A stretch of DNA of 64,000 nt. It comes from Flavobacterium zhairuonense. GTDB lineage: Bacteria > Bacteroidota > Bacteroidia > Flavobacteriales > Flavobacteriaceae. Numbering within the stretch: the stretch's first letter is position 1; every line of letters begins with the position of its first letter. The notes under the pieces were generated by a model. That model was not told the origin of the DNA. It saw only the letters and a program-made list of their open reading frames with translations, and ran no database searches. The stretch covers positions 174,756-238,755 of the forward strand of contig NZ_SJSY01000069.1 in NCBI RefSeq assembly GCF_004352915.1, read 5' to 3'. Below are positions 32,589 to 41,609 of the stretch, piece after piece. The translations under genes and the position numbers were made by a program.

Positions 32589-33332
32589 ATGAAAAAAATA
32601 TATTTTGCTTCAGATCAGCATTTTGGTGCGCCTACGCCAGAATTGAGTTTACCGCGCGAAAAGAAATTTGTGGCTTGGTTAGATGAGGTTAAAGAAGATG
32701 CTGAAGCGATTTTTTTGCTGGGTGATTTATTTGATTTTTGGTTCGAATATAAAACGGTTGTTCCAAAAGGTTTTGTTCGAATTTTAGGAAAATTAGCTGA
32801 AATTCGCGACAGCGGGATTCCAATTTATTTCTTCGTTGGAAATCATGATCTATGGATGAATGATTATTTTGAAACCGAATTGAATATTCCGGTTTATCAT
32901 GATAATAAAGAATTTACTTTTAACGGAAAAACCTTTTTAATTGGTCACGGCGACGGAAAAGGCCCTGGGGATAAAGGTTATAAAAGAATGAAAAAAGTCT
33001 TTACAAATCCGTTTTCAAAATGGCTTTTTCGTTGGTTGCATCCTGATGTTGGCGTTAGTTTAGCGCAATATCTTTCGGTTAAAAACAAATTGATTTCTGG
33101 CGACGAAGATGTAAAATTTCTTGGTGAAGAAAACGAATGGCTGGTTTTGTATGCCAAACGTAAACTCGAAACCAAACACTACAATTATTTCATTTTCGGC
33201 CATCGTCATTTGCCAATGATCATTCCGGTTGGCGAAAATTCAAATTATGTGAATCTAGGCGATTGGATTGGTTATTTTACTTATGGCGTTTTTGACGGCG
33301 AAACATTTGAACTTAAGAAATTCGAGAAATAG
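32589..33332 (+). CDS. lpxH: UDP-2,3-diacylglucosamine diphosphatase (LpxH family)
   Basis: 247 residues, calcineurin-like metallophosphoesterase. Metal motifs: SDQHFG (DxH), LLGDLFDFW (GD), VGNHDLWM (GNHD), IGHGDG (H-GD) and FGHRHLP (GHxH). In LpxH this cuts UDP-diacylglucosamine to lipid X for lipid A synthesis at the inner membrane face. It lacks a signal peptide. The name follows the family; some Bacteroidota homologues are less well characterised. Confidence 0.86.
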   Translation: MKKIYFASDQHFGAPTPELSLPREKKFVAWLDEVKEDAEAIFLLGDLFDFWFEYKTVVPKGFVRILGKLAEIRDSGIPIYFFVGNHDLWMNDYFETELNIPVYHDNKEFTFNGKTFLIGHGDGKGPGDKGYKRMKKVFTNPFSKWLFRWLHPDVGVSLAQYLSVKNKLISGDEDVKFLGEENEWLVLYAKRKLETKHYNYFIFGHRHLPMIIPVGENSNYVNLGDWIGYFTYGVFDGETFELKKFEK

Positions 33333-33338
33333 GTAATT

Positions 33339-33402
33339 AGTCAAAAGTCAAAAGTCGAAAGTTGAAAGTCGAAAGTTGAAAGTCAAAAGTTGAAAGTCGA
33401 AA
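33339..33402. repeat. tandem array of about nine heptamers
   Basis: Units of the form (A/G)AAAGT(C/T), such as AAAAGTC, GAAAGTT and GAAAGTC, repeat nine times without gaps between the lpxH stop and the convergent cytochrome stop. Confidence 0.88.
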
Positions 33403-33414
33403 TTTTAAGGCAAA

Positions 33415-34626
33415 TTATTTTGTGTTCGATGGATAAATTCCAATTTTATGCGTTCGCAAAATATATTCTGAAAGCTGTTTGCTGTCTGAAAGCTGAAATT
33501 TAATTGCTCCAGAAGCTTTTTTAGGCATATGGCATTCTACGCAATTAGAGGCCATTAGTTTTTCAGGCATTATTTTTTGAGTCTTTTCATCGTGCTTCAA
33601 ACCTTGATGACAGCTCATACAGATTTTCGAGTATGAAGCCATATTCTTTGATGCATTTTCATGCGGATTATGGCACGTAATGCAATCCATTTTTTCGCTA
33701 TTGATAAAACATTTGCTTTGCGCCATCAAACGGAATTGATTTCCATGGACGTCAAATTTTGCTGTATCTGTAATGCTTCGAGTATCTCTGTAAAAATCAG
33801 ATAAATTATTTCCAGGCTTAAAGTCGAAACGTGATTTCATTTTCATTCCGTCATTACCGGCATGACACAAGGCGCAGGCATCCAGCCTTTGTTGTCTGCT
33901 TAAATTTCTGAAGCTTGTAATGCTGTTTGCTATTTTTACATTTGGATTTTTCAGATGAAATTCAACATGTTTTTTTGCTGGGCCATGACAGCGCTCGCAA
34001 TCAATTCCGTAAACAATTGTCTCTTTTTTAATAATATCCTCAACATCCATAGACATCATATTTCGCTCTTGAGAATTTTGATTCACCATTCTGCTGCTTG
34101 CATTTGATGCATGGCAAGAATAGCAATCTTTAACAACCATTCTGTCAAAATAAGGCTTGTCAGCAGGAAATCCCGGACTTGTAGCCCAATTGTGAATGGA
34201 GCTATAATAAGAAAGAGGAAGTTCGTAAGTGTTGTTTTTTTTCCAATAAACAGAAGTCTGCGCATGCTTAATTCCAAAGATAATGTCAAATCGGTGCGCT
34301 TCGACTTCTTTTCCGTTTTTGTATAAAACTTGAAATAGACTGTCGCCACGTTTTTCCATGACTAATTTTGTGTTTTTATCATAGATAAAAGTGTGATCAC
34401 CTTTGTCAAAATCTCCTAAAACATTTCCTTCGCCTGCGGGCGCTGTGGCTTTAAAGTGAGAACTTTTCAAAGCCATATCATATTGCGTTTGATGACATTG
34501 AATACAGCTTTCAGAGCCAGCATAATCGGTACCACGCGGATCAATATAGTCGTCAGACGAATTTTTGCAGTTGGTTAAACATACTGCTAAAAGTATAAGG
34601 GCAAAAAGTAAACGCATTTTTTTCAT
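33415..34626 (-). CDS. seven-haem c-type cytochrome lipoprotein
   Basis: 403 residues. Signal peptide ends in a lipobox (LTNCKN), so the protein is membrane-anchored outside the cytoplasm. Seven CxxCH haem sites can be counted in order: CIQCH, CYSCH, CERCH, CALCH, CITCH, CMSCH, CVECH. Such proteins shuttle electrons in the envelope; partner and acceptor are unknown. It stands alone, convergent with lpxH. Confidence 0.88.
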   Translation of the reverse strand: MKKMRLLFALILLAVCLTNCKNSSDDYIDPRGTDYAGSESCIQCHQTQYDMALKSSHFKATAPAGEGNVLGDFDKGDHTFIYDKNTKLVMEKRGDSLFQVLYKNGKEVEAHRFDIIFGIKHAQTSVYWKKNNTYELPLSYYSSIHNWATSPGFPADKPYFDRMVVKDCYSCHASNASSRMVNQNSQERNMMSMDVEDIIKKETIVYGIDCERCHGPAKKHVEFHLKNPNVKIANSITSFRNLSRQQRLDACALCHAGNDGMKMKSRFDFKPGNNLSDFYRDTRSITDTAKFDVHGNQFRLMAQSKCFINSEKMDCITCHNPHENASKNMASYSKICMSCHQGLKHDEKTQKIMPEKLMASNCVECHMPKKASGAIKFQLSDSKQLSEYILRTHKIGIYPSNTK

Positions 34627-34709
34627 TGCCGTAAATATACTTTTTTTTGAAGCAAATCAAAATATATTTCAATAATGAAAAAATGATGTTAAAATATTTA
34701 GAATAATTC

Positions 34710-35066
34710 TTAATTCATACCTGGTCCATAAACATATTCGTCTAACTCAATTTTGAACAATGAACCTTCAACCAAATCTTTTATCGATTTTAATTCGGTC
34801 ATATTTACGGCCAAATCTATTGAATTGCATGGTGTTTTCAATAAAAATTTATGGCAAGAATATTTCATTTCGCAAGCTTCGCAACAAGCATTTTCGATTA
34901 AGCTATCTTCAATTAAATCACAAAAATGATTCAATTCTGGGATGGTAAAATAAAAGCCAGTTTCTTTAAAAACCAATTGTACTTTATCATGAATAGTTTG
35001 ACTGTTCTGTTTCCAGTAAAAAGCTATTCCAAAATTGTTATGATAGATTTGTTCTATTTCTCTCAT
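34710..35066 (-). CDS. hypothetical protein, paralogue A
   Basis: 118 residues, no signal peptide. Shares with 36212-36568 the segments IEQIYxNxFGIxFYWK, FYFxxxELNxFxxLIED, KFLLKTP and the C-terminal YVYGPGMN. It contains four Cys in ACCEACEMKYSC that the paralogue lacks, suggesting a metal or redox site. Family not recognised. A TATATTTG promoter element lies about 20 bp upstream. Confidence 0.7.
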   Translation of the reverse strand: MREIEQIYHNNFGIAFYWKQNSQTIHDKVQLVFKETGFYFTIPELNHFCDLIEDSLIENACCEACEMKYSCHKFLLKTPCNSIDLAVNMTELKSIKDLVEGSLFKIELDEYVYGPGMN

Positions 35067-35086
35067 CGTAAATCCTTTTATTTCAA

Positions 35087-35094
35087 CAAATATA
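35087..35094 (-). promoter_or_regulatory. -7 promoter element of paralogue A
   Basis: TATATTTG on the reverse strand fits TAnnTTTG, about 20 bp before the ATG at 35066. Confidence 0.4.
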
Positions 35095-35151
35095 AATATT
35101 ATTTATATTAATTCTAAATAAAAAAATCATAAAAAGAATGTAATTTTATTT

Positions 35152-36015
35152 TTATTGGCACATTGTGTTGAGGTAAAAGGTCAAACTCTGGCTGGTTTTA
35201 GACCAATTACTCATATTTCGTTCTCTATAAAAGCTGGATTCGGTGACAGATGTGGCTGTTGATATAGAAAAGAATTTACTTTTTTCATCAGATTTTACGC
35301 TTTCAATCCATTGAATGGTTACCGCAATATCTCCCATTTCTTTATCCAGATAAATGTCAAAAGGCTTTAAGTCAACCGTAAATAATCCAAGCTTGTTGTC
35401 TTTTACTTCAAAAATGATATCTTTTTCAATCAAGATTTTGGAAGGCAAATCATTTTCAATTTTATAAAAGTTAAGCCTGAATTTAACCGATTTAAATTCG
35501 TTTGAAGTAATATTGAAATTAAAATCATCGACTTTGCAATCTTTTTTGATGTGAAATTTCATTCCCCTTTCGCGGCTTAAATAATCGTCGACAGTTTGAT
35601 CAAAAGCATAGAAAAAATTAGAATGCATAAGGCCTAATCCTTTCGCACTTCTTCCGAATTGTTTGGGTTTTGGTTTTTTAAATGAAACAACAACTTCTTT
35701 CAACGTATTTTCTGAAGGAATCATTTCAATACTATTATTGGTTTCTTTTAACTGACTTACGAGTATTTTTTTGGTTTCATAACCAATATGAGAAAATACT
35801 ATAGTGTCGGTTGGTTGGACCTTATCATTCAATTTTAATTTAAAAATACCTTTCGAATTGGAGACCGTTCCCACATTTTTATTTGTAATTCCGATATTAA
35901 CATAATCGAGTTCTTCGTTGTTTTGTGTGCTTTTTAGTTTTCCAGAAATTGTCGATTCCTGGGCGAAAATTGTACATGTAAAAAGAAAAGAAAATAATGA
36001 TGTGGTATATTTCAT
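35152..36015 (-). CDS. CarboxypepD_reg-like exported protein
   Basis: 287 residues. Signal peptide MKYTTSLFSFLFTCTIFA, then a carboxypeptidase-regulatory-like Ig fold (ISGKLKSTQNNEELDYVNI, SNSKGIFKLKL, FSHIGYETKKI) at about 22-100, and a C-terminal domain rich in beta strands. Such proteins sit in the outer envelope of Bacteroidota, without a plug or barrel here. It lies between two paralogous small genes of the same strand. Confidence 0.78.
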   Translation of the reverse strand: MKYTTSLFSFLFTCTIFAQESTISGKLKSTQNNEELDYVNIGITNKNVGTVSNSKGIFKLKLNDKVQPTDTIVFSHIGYETKKILVSQLKETNNSIEMIPSENTLKEVVVSFKKPKPKQFGRSAKGLGLMHSNFFYAFDQTVDDYLSRERGMKFHIKKDCKVDDFNFNITSNEFKSVKFRLNFYKIENDLPSKILIEKDIIFEVKDNKLGLFTVDLKPFDIYLDKEMGDIAVTIQWIESVKSDEKSKFFSISTATSVTESSFYRERNMSNWSKTSQSLTFYLNTMCQ

Positions 36016-36151
36016 TTGCTTGATTTTTAGAATAAAGAAATGAAATAAGATTAGAATTGAATTCTATTTTATCCAATTTTTAACATTTAAAAGAAATTGT
36101 AAAATGCTAGAAAAGAGTGCTTAAATAGAGGTAATCTAGGCTTGTATAAAC

Positions 36152-36182
36152 AAAAAGCCTCCCATTTAATAAGGAGGCTTTG
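36152..36182 (-). terminator. terminator of paralogue B
   Basis: AAAGCCTCC and GGAGGCTTT form a 9-bp stem; the reverse strand has a T run after it. The paralogue B stop is 30 bp away. Confidence 0.82.
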
Positions 36183-36211
36183 TAAATATTAAGTTTAAAA
36201 ATAGTTAACTT

Positions 36212-36568
36212 CTAGTTCATTCCAGAACCGTAAATATATTCATTAAGATTAAGTCGAAATAAGGAACCGTCAACCAAGTCTTTTATGGAGTTTAATTCAT
36301 TCGGTGATATTTCTAAATCTATCGCAACATAAGGTGTTTTCAATAAAAATTTATCAAAGGCACGTTTTACACCAGGGGTATCATAATCATTATGGTCTGT
36401 TACGCAGTCTTCGATTAATTCATGAAATTCATTTAATTCTTGAACTGAAAAATAAAATCCCATTTGTTTAAAAAGCAACTGTATTTTATCTGATATAATT
36501 TCGTTGCCTTCTTTCCAATAAAATGAAATTCCAAAATCGTTTCGGTATATCTGTTCGATGTCCTTCAT
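36212..36568 (-). CDS. hypothetical protein, paralogue B
   Basis: 118 residues from ATG 36568. A longer TTG start at 36589 is rejected because it overlaps the promoter element TATCTTTG. Same family as the gene at 34710: MKDIEQIYRNDFGISFYWK, LNEFHELIED, KFLLKTP, YIYGSGMN; the Cys cluster of paralogue A is replaced by DHNDYDTPG. Cytosolic; function unknown. Confidence 0.7.
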   Translation of the reverse strand: MKDIEQIYRNDFGISFYWKEGNEIISDKIQLLFKQMGFYFSVQELNEFHELIEDCVTDHNDYDTPGVKRAFDKFLLKTPYVAIDLEISPNELNSIKDLVDGSLFRLNLNEYIYGSGMN

Positions 36569-36586
36569 GGCAATTTTTTTAGACGG

Positions 36587-36594
36587 CAAAGATA
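36587..36594 (-). promoter_or_regulatory. -7 promoter element of paralogue B
   Basis: TATCTTTG on the reverse strand, fitting TAnnTTTG, 18 bp before the ATG at 36568. Confidence 0.45.
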
Positions 36595-36714
36595 CAGCTT
36601 GTTTGTATTAATATTTGACTAATAAAAGCATAAAAAAAAGCTAAAAAATCTTGTTAATAATTGATTTTTAGTCGCTTATATTGGTTTTGAAGATTTCGTT
36701 TTTTCTGATGAAAA

Positions 36715-37629
36715 TTATTTTAGCCAATGTTTTAGGTCGGAGAGAAATTCGTTTTGTTGATCAACAAATAAATAATGTGAGCAATTATCTAAAACAGAAA
36801 AGTGATTTCTGCCAACTAAATTTCTAATGGAAGTAATTTGTTCTGATGAAAAAATACCATCTTCGTTTCCGTAAATTGCAAAAATTGGAACTCCGGAAGC
36901 TTTAATTTTCTTTAAAATCGGACGCGTATCAATGTTGTTTTGCTTTTCATTTTGATAAAAAAGCAATGGCGCGTTTTTATTTCTAATATTGGTTTTAAAG
37001 AATTCTCCAGTTTCATAATCAGCATATAATTTTTTAGATGCTGAAGTTGGATTCGGCATCTTAAAAAAGTTGTTTTCACTTGCAAGATCAAAACAGCCTT
37101 TTCTGTATTCGGCAGAATTTTTATTCAGATTTTCTACGATATTTATTTTCTTTAATTGCTCAGAATCATTGTTGTATTTTTTCTTCAGCGTTTCTAAAAT
37201 ATGATCGTAAGTTTCCTGTTGAGAAAATAACGCTCCAGCCAAAACTAAAGCGCTAACATTTTGCGGATATTTATTTGTGTAAAGTGTAGCAACTAAACCA
37301 CCAAAACTATGACTAAGTAAAGCTGCTTTTTTTAAGTGATATATTTTATAAATGGCATTTAAATCCTGTAAAGCTTCTTCATAAGTAAATTTCGCCTCTG
37401 GATCTGTAGATCTTCCTTCGCCTCGACGATCGTATGCAATAACATAAAAGCCTAAATCAGCTAAATTTTGAGCTGTTGTTGCTTCAAATAAAGTCGCATT
37501 TCCACTTGGTCCTCCGTGAATAAAAATTACTGGTTTGTTCTTTTCATTTCCGTAGGTTTTGATATAAAGATTTTGTCCATTTAGGAAAATGGATGTGATC
37601 AAAGAGGTAATCAGAAGCAATTGTTTCAT
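36715..37629 (-). CDS. alpha/beta hydrolase, exported
   Basis: 304 residues with an N-terminal signal peptide (KQLLLITSLITSIFLNG). FIHGGPSGN is the oxyanion-hole motif of proline iminopeptidase-type hydrolases; LSHSFGGL holds the nucleophile Ser; Asp in YGNEDGIF and His in NCSHYLF complete the triad. Substrate unknown. Its start overlaps the MFS stop (TAATG), so it is the last gene of recJ-MFS-hydrolase. Confidence 0.85.
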   Translation of the reverse strand: MKQLLLITSLITSIFLNGQNLYIKTYGNEKNKPVIFIHGGPSGNATLFEATTAQNLADLGFYVIAYDRRGEGRSTDPEAKFTYEEALQDLNAIYKIYHLKKAALLSHSFGGLVATLYTNKYPQNVSALVLAGALFSQQETYDHILETLKKKYNNDSEQLKKINIVENLNKNSAEYRKGCFDLASENNFFKMPNPTSASKKLYADYETGEFFKTNIRNKNAPLLFYQNEKQNNIDTRPILKKIKASGVPIFAIYGNEDGIFSSEQITSIRNLVGRNHFSVLDNCSHYLFVDQQNEFLSDLKHWLK

Positions 37630-38909
37630 TACTCCTGATTATGGTGTTCTTCCATATCTTTATGAAGATCTAAATTTCTAAAAGTAGGAGAGATAAATCC
37701 AAAACCTAAAACAGTCAAAAGTGTAACGCTTCCACCAAAAATAACAGAGGTTACAGTTCCCATTAATTTAGCTGTTGCGCCGCTTTCAAAAGCACCTAAT
37801 TCATTAGAAGATCCAACAAAAATTGAATTTACTGCGCCAACACGTCCTCGCATATGATCTGGAGTTTTGAGCTGTAAAATGGTCTGGCGAATAACTACAG
37901 AAATTCCGTCAGCAAGTCCGCTTAAAAATAAAGCGAAAACAGAAAGCCAGAAATAAGTCGAAACACCAAATAAAATAATCGATAGTCCAAAAACAAAGAT
38001 GGCAACTAAAAGTTTTTTCCCCGCATTTTTATATAAAGGGACATAAGCTGAAACGAGCATGGTAATAAAAGACCCAACGGCAGGCGCAGCTCTTAATATC
38101 CCAAATCCTTCAGAACCGACTTTTAAAATGTCTTGCGCGAAAACAGGCAATAAGGCTACGGCGCCTCCAAAAAGTACGGCAATCATGTCAAGCGATAAAG
38201 CTCCTAAAACAATTTGGTTTTTAAATACAAAAGTCAAGCCTTCGGTAAGACTGTCTTTTATCGATTCTCCAATTTTCGGATTTACGATTGGTTTTTTGCT
38301 GATTTGAGATAAAGCAACTAACGCAAGAAGCGAAAATCCAAAAACCATGCACATTGACCAGTGAACACCAATCCAGTTAATCGAAAATCCAGCCAGAGCC
38401 GGACCCATTACGGCTCCAATCTGCCAAACCGAACTACTCCAAGTAGAAGCATTTGGATATACTTTTTTAGGAATAATTAGCGATTGTAGAGAGAAAGTAG
38501 TCGGACCTAAAAATGCTCTGACCAATCCACCCAAAAAGACTAAAGCATAAATAGAATATAAAACGACAGTTGGGGCTAAATCACCAACAACTTTTGGCCA
38601 AGTCAATAAAAATAATCCAAAGCTGATTACTGAAAATCCCAGAATGCATTTTACAAGCATTCCTTTTTTTTCACTTTGATCGACAATATGCCCTGCAAAT
38701 AACGCCATTCCTACAGCCGGAATAACTTCCATTAAACCAATAATTCCTAACGAAAGCGGATTTTTAGTTAAGCTGTAAACTTCCCATTCGATCACAATAA
38801 ACTGCATTGCCCAGGCAAAAACCATGCAGAAACGCAGTAATAAAAACACGTTGAATTCTCTATAACGAAGTGCCTGATATGGATCTGGCTTGTTTGATTT
38901 ATCTTTCAT
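37629..38909 (-). CDS. MFS transporter (EntS/MFS_3-like)
   Basis: 426 residues with about 12 membrane helices, a soluble C-terminal His/Glu tail and the cytosolic start DPYQALRYREFNVFLLLRF typical of MFS_3 exporters such as EntS. Substrate cannot be told from sequence. It overlaps recJ by 11 bp and the hydrolase by 1 bp, hence one transcript. Confidence 0.85.
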   Translation of the reverse strand: MKDKSNKPDPYQALRYREFNVFLLLRFCMVFAWAMQFIVIEWEVYSLTKNPLSLGIIGLMEVIPAVGMALFAGHIVDQSEKKGMLVKCILGFSVISFGLFLLTWPKVVGDLAPTVVLYSIYALVFLGGLVRAFLGPTTFSLQSLIIPKKVYPNASTWSSSVWQIGAVMGPALAGFSINWIGVHWSMCMVFGFSLLALVALSQISKKPIVNPKIGESIKDSLTEGLTFVFKNQIVLGALSLDMIAVLFGGAVALLPVFAQDILKVGSEGFGILRAAPAVGSFITMLVSAYVPLYKNAGKKLLVAIFVFGLSIILFGVSTYFWLSVFALFLSGLADGISVVIRQTILQLKTPDHMRGRVGAVNSIFVGSSNELGAFESGATAKLMGTVTSVIFGGSVTLLTVLGFGFISPTFRNLDLHKDMEEHHNQE

Positions 38910-40599
38910 TTGTTCTAATGTCTTTCAGCATAAGCTGTGTTGAAATATTGCCGTTCCATTCGTTTTCGGCAATTGTGTATGCCAGTTGAAACGTATTTTG
39001 ATTTTTTGTAATATCTATTTTTTTTCCGAGCCCGAAACCAATTGCAGCAATTCCTTCTGTTCCGAATTGTTTTGCAAAAAGCCTCAAATGTTCTTCGTCT
39101 GCGCCTAGAGTTTTAGCATAACCCGTATCTTTTACATCCGAAGTCATAAAAACCGGCGTCATATTTTGTGGACCAAAAGGCTCAAATTGTTTTAAAATCC
39201 GAATGAGTTTTGGAGTAATGTCTGAGAAATTAATCTCGGCATCAATTTCGATTTCCGGAGTTCGCATTTCTGGAGAAATTGTTTCAGAAACCTGTTTTTC
39301 AAAAGCATCTTTGAAAGTTTGATAATTTTCCGCTTTAAGTGTCATTCCGGCAGCGTACATATGACCTCCAAATTGTTCCAAATGTTCTGCACAAGCGTCT
39401 AATGCATTATAAACATCGAAACCTTTTACAGATCTTGCAGAAGCAGCATATTTGTCTCCACTTTTAGTGAAGACCAAAGTTGGACGATAATAGGTTTCAA
39501 TTAATCTTGAAGCCACAATCCCGATAACGCCTTTGTGCCAATCTTCTTGAAAAACAACTGTCGAAAAACGTTCTACTTCATTGTTATCCTGAATTTGCTG
39601 AAAAGCTTCTTTGGTAATTTTTTTATCTAAATCTTTCCTGTCGGCATTATATTGTTCAATTTCTGAAGCAAATTGCTGTGCTTGCTCAAAATTAAATTCG
39701 GTTAATAATTCAACAGCATGATTTCCATGTTTGATTCTTCCTGCGGCATTTATTCGAGGCGATATAATAAAAACAACGTCGGTAATGTCTAAAACTTTCT
39801 TTTTTACTTGATGTACTAAGGCCTTAATTCCTGGCCTTGGTTCGCTATTGATTACTTTCAATCCGAAATAGGCTAAAACACGATTTTCTCCCGTAATTGG
39901 AACAATATCGGCAGCAATTGCAGTAGCAACTAAATCTAAATACGGAATTAAATCTTCTATTGTTTCATTTCGGTTTTGGCCTAAAGCTTGAATCAATTTA
40001 AATCCGACACCACAACCGCATAATTCGTCGTATGGATAGGAGCAGTCTTCTCTTTTTGGATCTAAAACGGCAACAGCATCCGGAAGAAATTCTCCGGGTC
40101 TGTGGTGATCGCAAACAATAAAGTCGATGTTTTTTGCTTTTGAGTAGGCGATATGATCAATTGATTTGATTCCGCAGTCTAGTGCGATAATTAATGAAAT
40201 TCCGTTATCGTCTGCATAATCAATTCCTTTGTATGATATTCCGTAACCTTCGTCGTAACGATCCGGAATATAAGTGGCAATATTTGGATAATGCGATTTT
40301 AAATAGGAAGAAACCAAAGAAACTGCCGTTGTTCCGTCAACATCATAATCACCAAAAACCAAAATGTTTTCTTGATTTTCAATTGCCGATTCGATTCGGG
40401 AAACCGCTTTGTCCATATCTTTCATCAAATATGGATCATGAAGATGTTCTAATGAAGGACGAAAGAAATTTTTAGCGTCTTCAAAAGTTTCAATACCACG
40501 CTGAATCAACAGTGTTGCTACAAAATCTTCTACATTCAAGGCTTGCGCCAAATGTTTGACTTTATCTTCAGAAGGTTTTGGTTTTAAGGTCCAACGCAT
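38899..40599 (-). CDS. recJ: single-stranded-DNA-specific exonuclease RecJ
   Basis: 566 residues. DHH phosphoesterase motifs in order: FGDYDVDGTTA (I), DCGIKS (II), CDHHRPG (III); then the DHHA1 domain with SPRINAAGRI and ASARSVKGFD, and an OB-like C-terminus. Degrades single-stranded DNA 5' to 3' in mismatch, base-excision and recombination repair. First gene of a three-gene operon. Confidence 0.95.
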   Translation of the reverse strand: MRWTLKPKPSEDKVKHLAQALNVEDFVATLLIQRGIETFEDAKNFFRPSLEHLHDPYLMKDMDKAVSRIESAIENQENILVFGDYDVDGTTAVSLVSSYLKSHYPNIATYIPDRYDEGYGISYKGIDYADDNGISLIIALDCGIKSIDHIAYSKAKNIDFIVCDHHRPGEFLPDAVAVLDPKREDCSYPYDELCGCGVGFKLIQALGQNRNETIEDLIPYLDLVATAIAADIVPITGENRVLAYFGLKVINSEPRPGIKALVHQVKKKVLDITDVVFIISPRINAAGRIKHGNHAVELLTEFNFEQAQQFASEIEQYNADRKDLDKKITKEAFQQIQDNNEVERFSTVVFQEDWHKGVIGIVASRLIETYYRPTLVFTKSGDKYAASARSVKGFDVYNALDACAEHLEQFGGHMYAAGMTLKAENYQTFKDAFEKQVSETISPEMRTPEIEIDAEINFSDITPKLIRILKQFEPFGPQNMTPVFMTSDVKDTGYAKTLGADEEHLRLFAKQFGTEGIAAIGFGLGKKIDITKNQNTFQLAYTIAENEWNGNISTQLMLKDIRTNER

Positions 40600-40836
40600 G
40601 GGTTGATTTTAGATTTTAGATTATTGATTTTAGATTGTAGATTTCTAAAATCGTTTAATCTGATTGTAATTTTTTTTGCCACTCCCGATAGCTATCGGGA
40701 TAAAGGATTTAAAAGGATTTTTTAATCTGTAGTAGAGATATTCACTTTTTAACTTTGTCAAAGTTTCAAACTTTGACAAAGTTTTTTAGAATGCAGATTT
40801 CAGAAATCTAAAATCTACATTCTAAAATCTAAAATA
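40600..40836. repeat. repeat-filled intergenic space before recJ
   Basis: Holds a heptamer run of GATTTTA type (40606-40643), the 18-bp perfect palindrome TCCCGATAGCTATCGGGA (40683-40700), the 33-bp palindrome copy 2 (40751-40783, centre base C) and a reverse heptamer run of ATCTAAA type (40787-40834). No gene seen. Confidence 0.8.
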
Positions 40837-41181
40837 TTATTTCGCTTCTAAAGCATTTCCTTCAAACTGAATTCCGTCCCAGCCTAAGTTGATGAAATTT
40901 CTAATGTTTTGGTGGTTTGTTCCGTTTGGATCTCCTAAAACTTCTTCAAAATAGAAAGCGCCAAAACACGCTAATGTTTCTTCTTTACTTAAGTTTTGCA
41001 ATTTTGCGAAAGAAAACAATTTACAAGAACCAGAATTTTCGCCTGCTGCATTATGTTGTGTTCCGTTTTGAAAAGCAGTTGGTGTAAAATTGTAATTTTC
41101 CTCGATTACTGCAATAGTTTCAGGAAATGTGATTTGAGTTGGAGTTTGTTTTACTTTTTCTAAAAAGGCTTGAATGCTCAT
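40837..41181 (-). CDS. HopJ family protein
   Basis: 114 residues. The HopJ family was named after a Pseudomonas type III effector, but most members are in free-living bacteria and their role is unknown. The sequence shows the conserved ETIAVIEENYNFTPTAFQNG and NEAGENSGSCK-like block (here NAAGENSGSCK), then LACFGAFYFEEVL. Starts 2 bp after a small lipoprotein gene. Confidence 0.85.
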   Translation of the reverse strand: MSIQAFLEKVKQTPTQITFPETIAVIEENYNFTPTAFQNGTQHNAAGENSGSCKLFSFAKLQNLSKEETLACFGAFYFEEVLGDPNGTNHQNIRNFINLGWDGIQFEGNALEAK

Positions 41182-41183
41182 GA

Positions 41184-41603
41184 TTATAATTTATTTTTTT
41201 TAGGCTTATCTAAATGTTGTCTTTTTTCAATGTCCATCAACTCTTTGTGGTTATACTGAAAAATATGCTCCCCATCATTTTTTTGATATATTCTAACAAT
41301 AACGTCGTTATAGGTAATATTGTTTTTTGTTAAGTGGGCTTTTAATAAAACTGCAATTTTATCGGAATGTAATTTTAAATTTTCTTTATCCTTTTTTAAT
41401 ACATTGCTATTGTAAATTTTGATTTCAAAATTACTTTTTTCAGAATATGTTGATGACAATTTTTCAGGTCGATAAAAATGTGCAATCTTTTGAATTTCTG
41501 TATTGTTAAATCCTGTGCTGTCAGGTTTGTTTTCTGGTTCAGTTTTCTTTTGAGTGCATGAGAAAATGATAAGCAATATTAAAAAGCAGGTTATTTTTTG
41601 CAT
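41184..41603 (-). CDS. small lipoprotein, hypothetical
   Basis: 139 residues. MQKITCFLILLIIFSCTQ ends with a lipobox Cys at 16. The remainder is lysine-rich and may be an alpha/beta domain. No family recognised. It lies between rsmI (6 bp) and the HopJ gene, all one strand. Confidence 0.6.
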   Translation of the reverse strand: MQKITCFLILLIIFSCTQKKTEPENKPDSTGFNNTEIQKIAHFYRPEKLSSTYSEKSNFEIKIYNSNVLKKDKENLKLHSDKIAVLLKAHLTKNNITYNDVIVRIYQKNDGEHIFQYNHKELMDIEKRQHLDKPKKNKL

Positions 41604-41609
41604 AAATAA

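Noticed and set aside
33339..33402. CRISPR array
   Set aside because: The heptamer runs have no spacers and units of 7 bp, and no cas genes are in the window.
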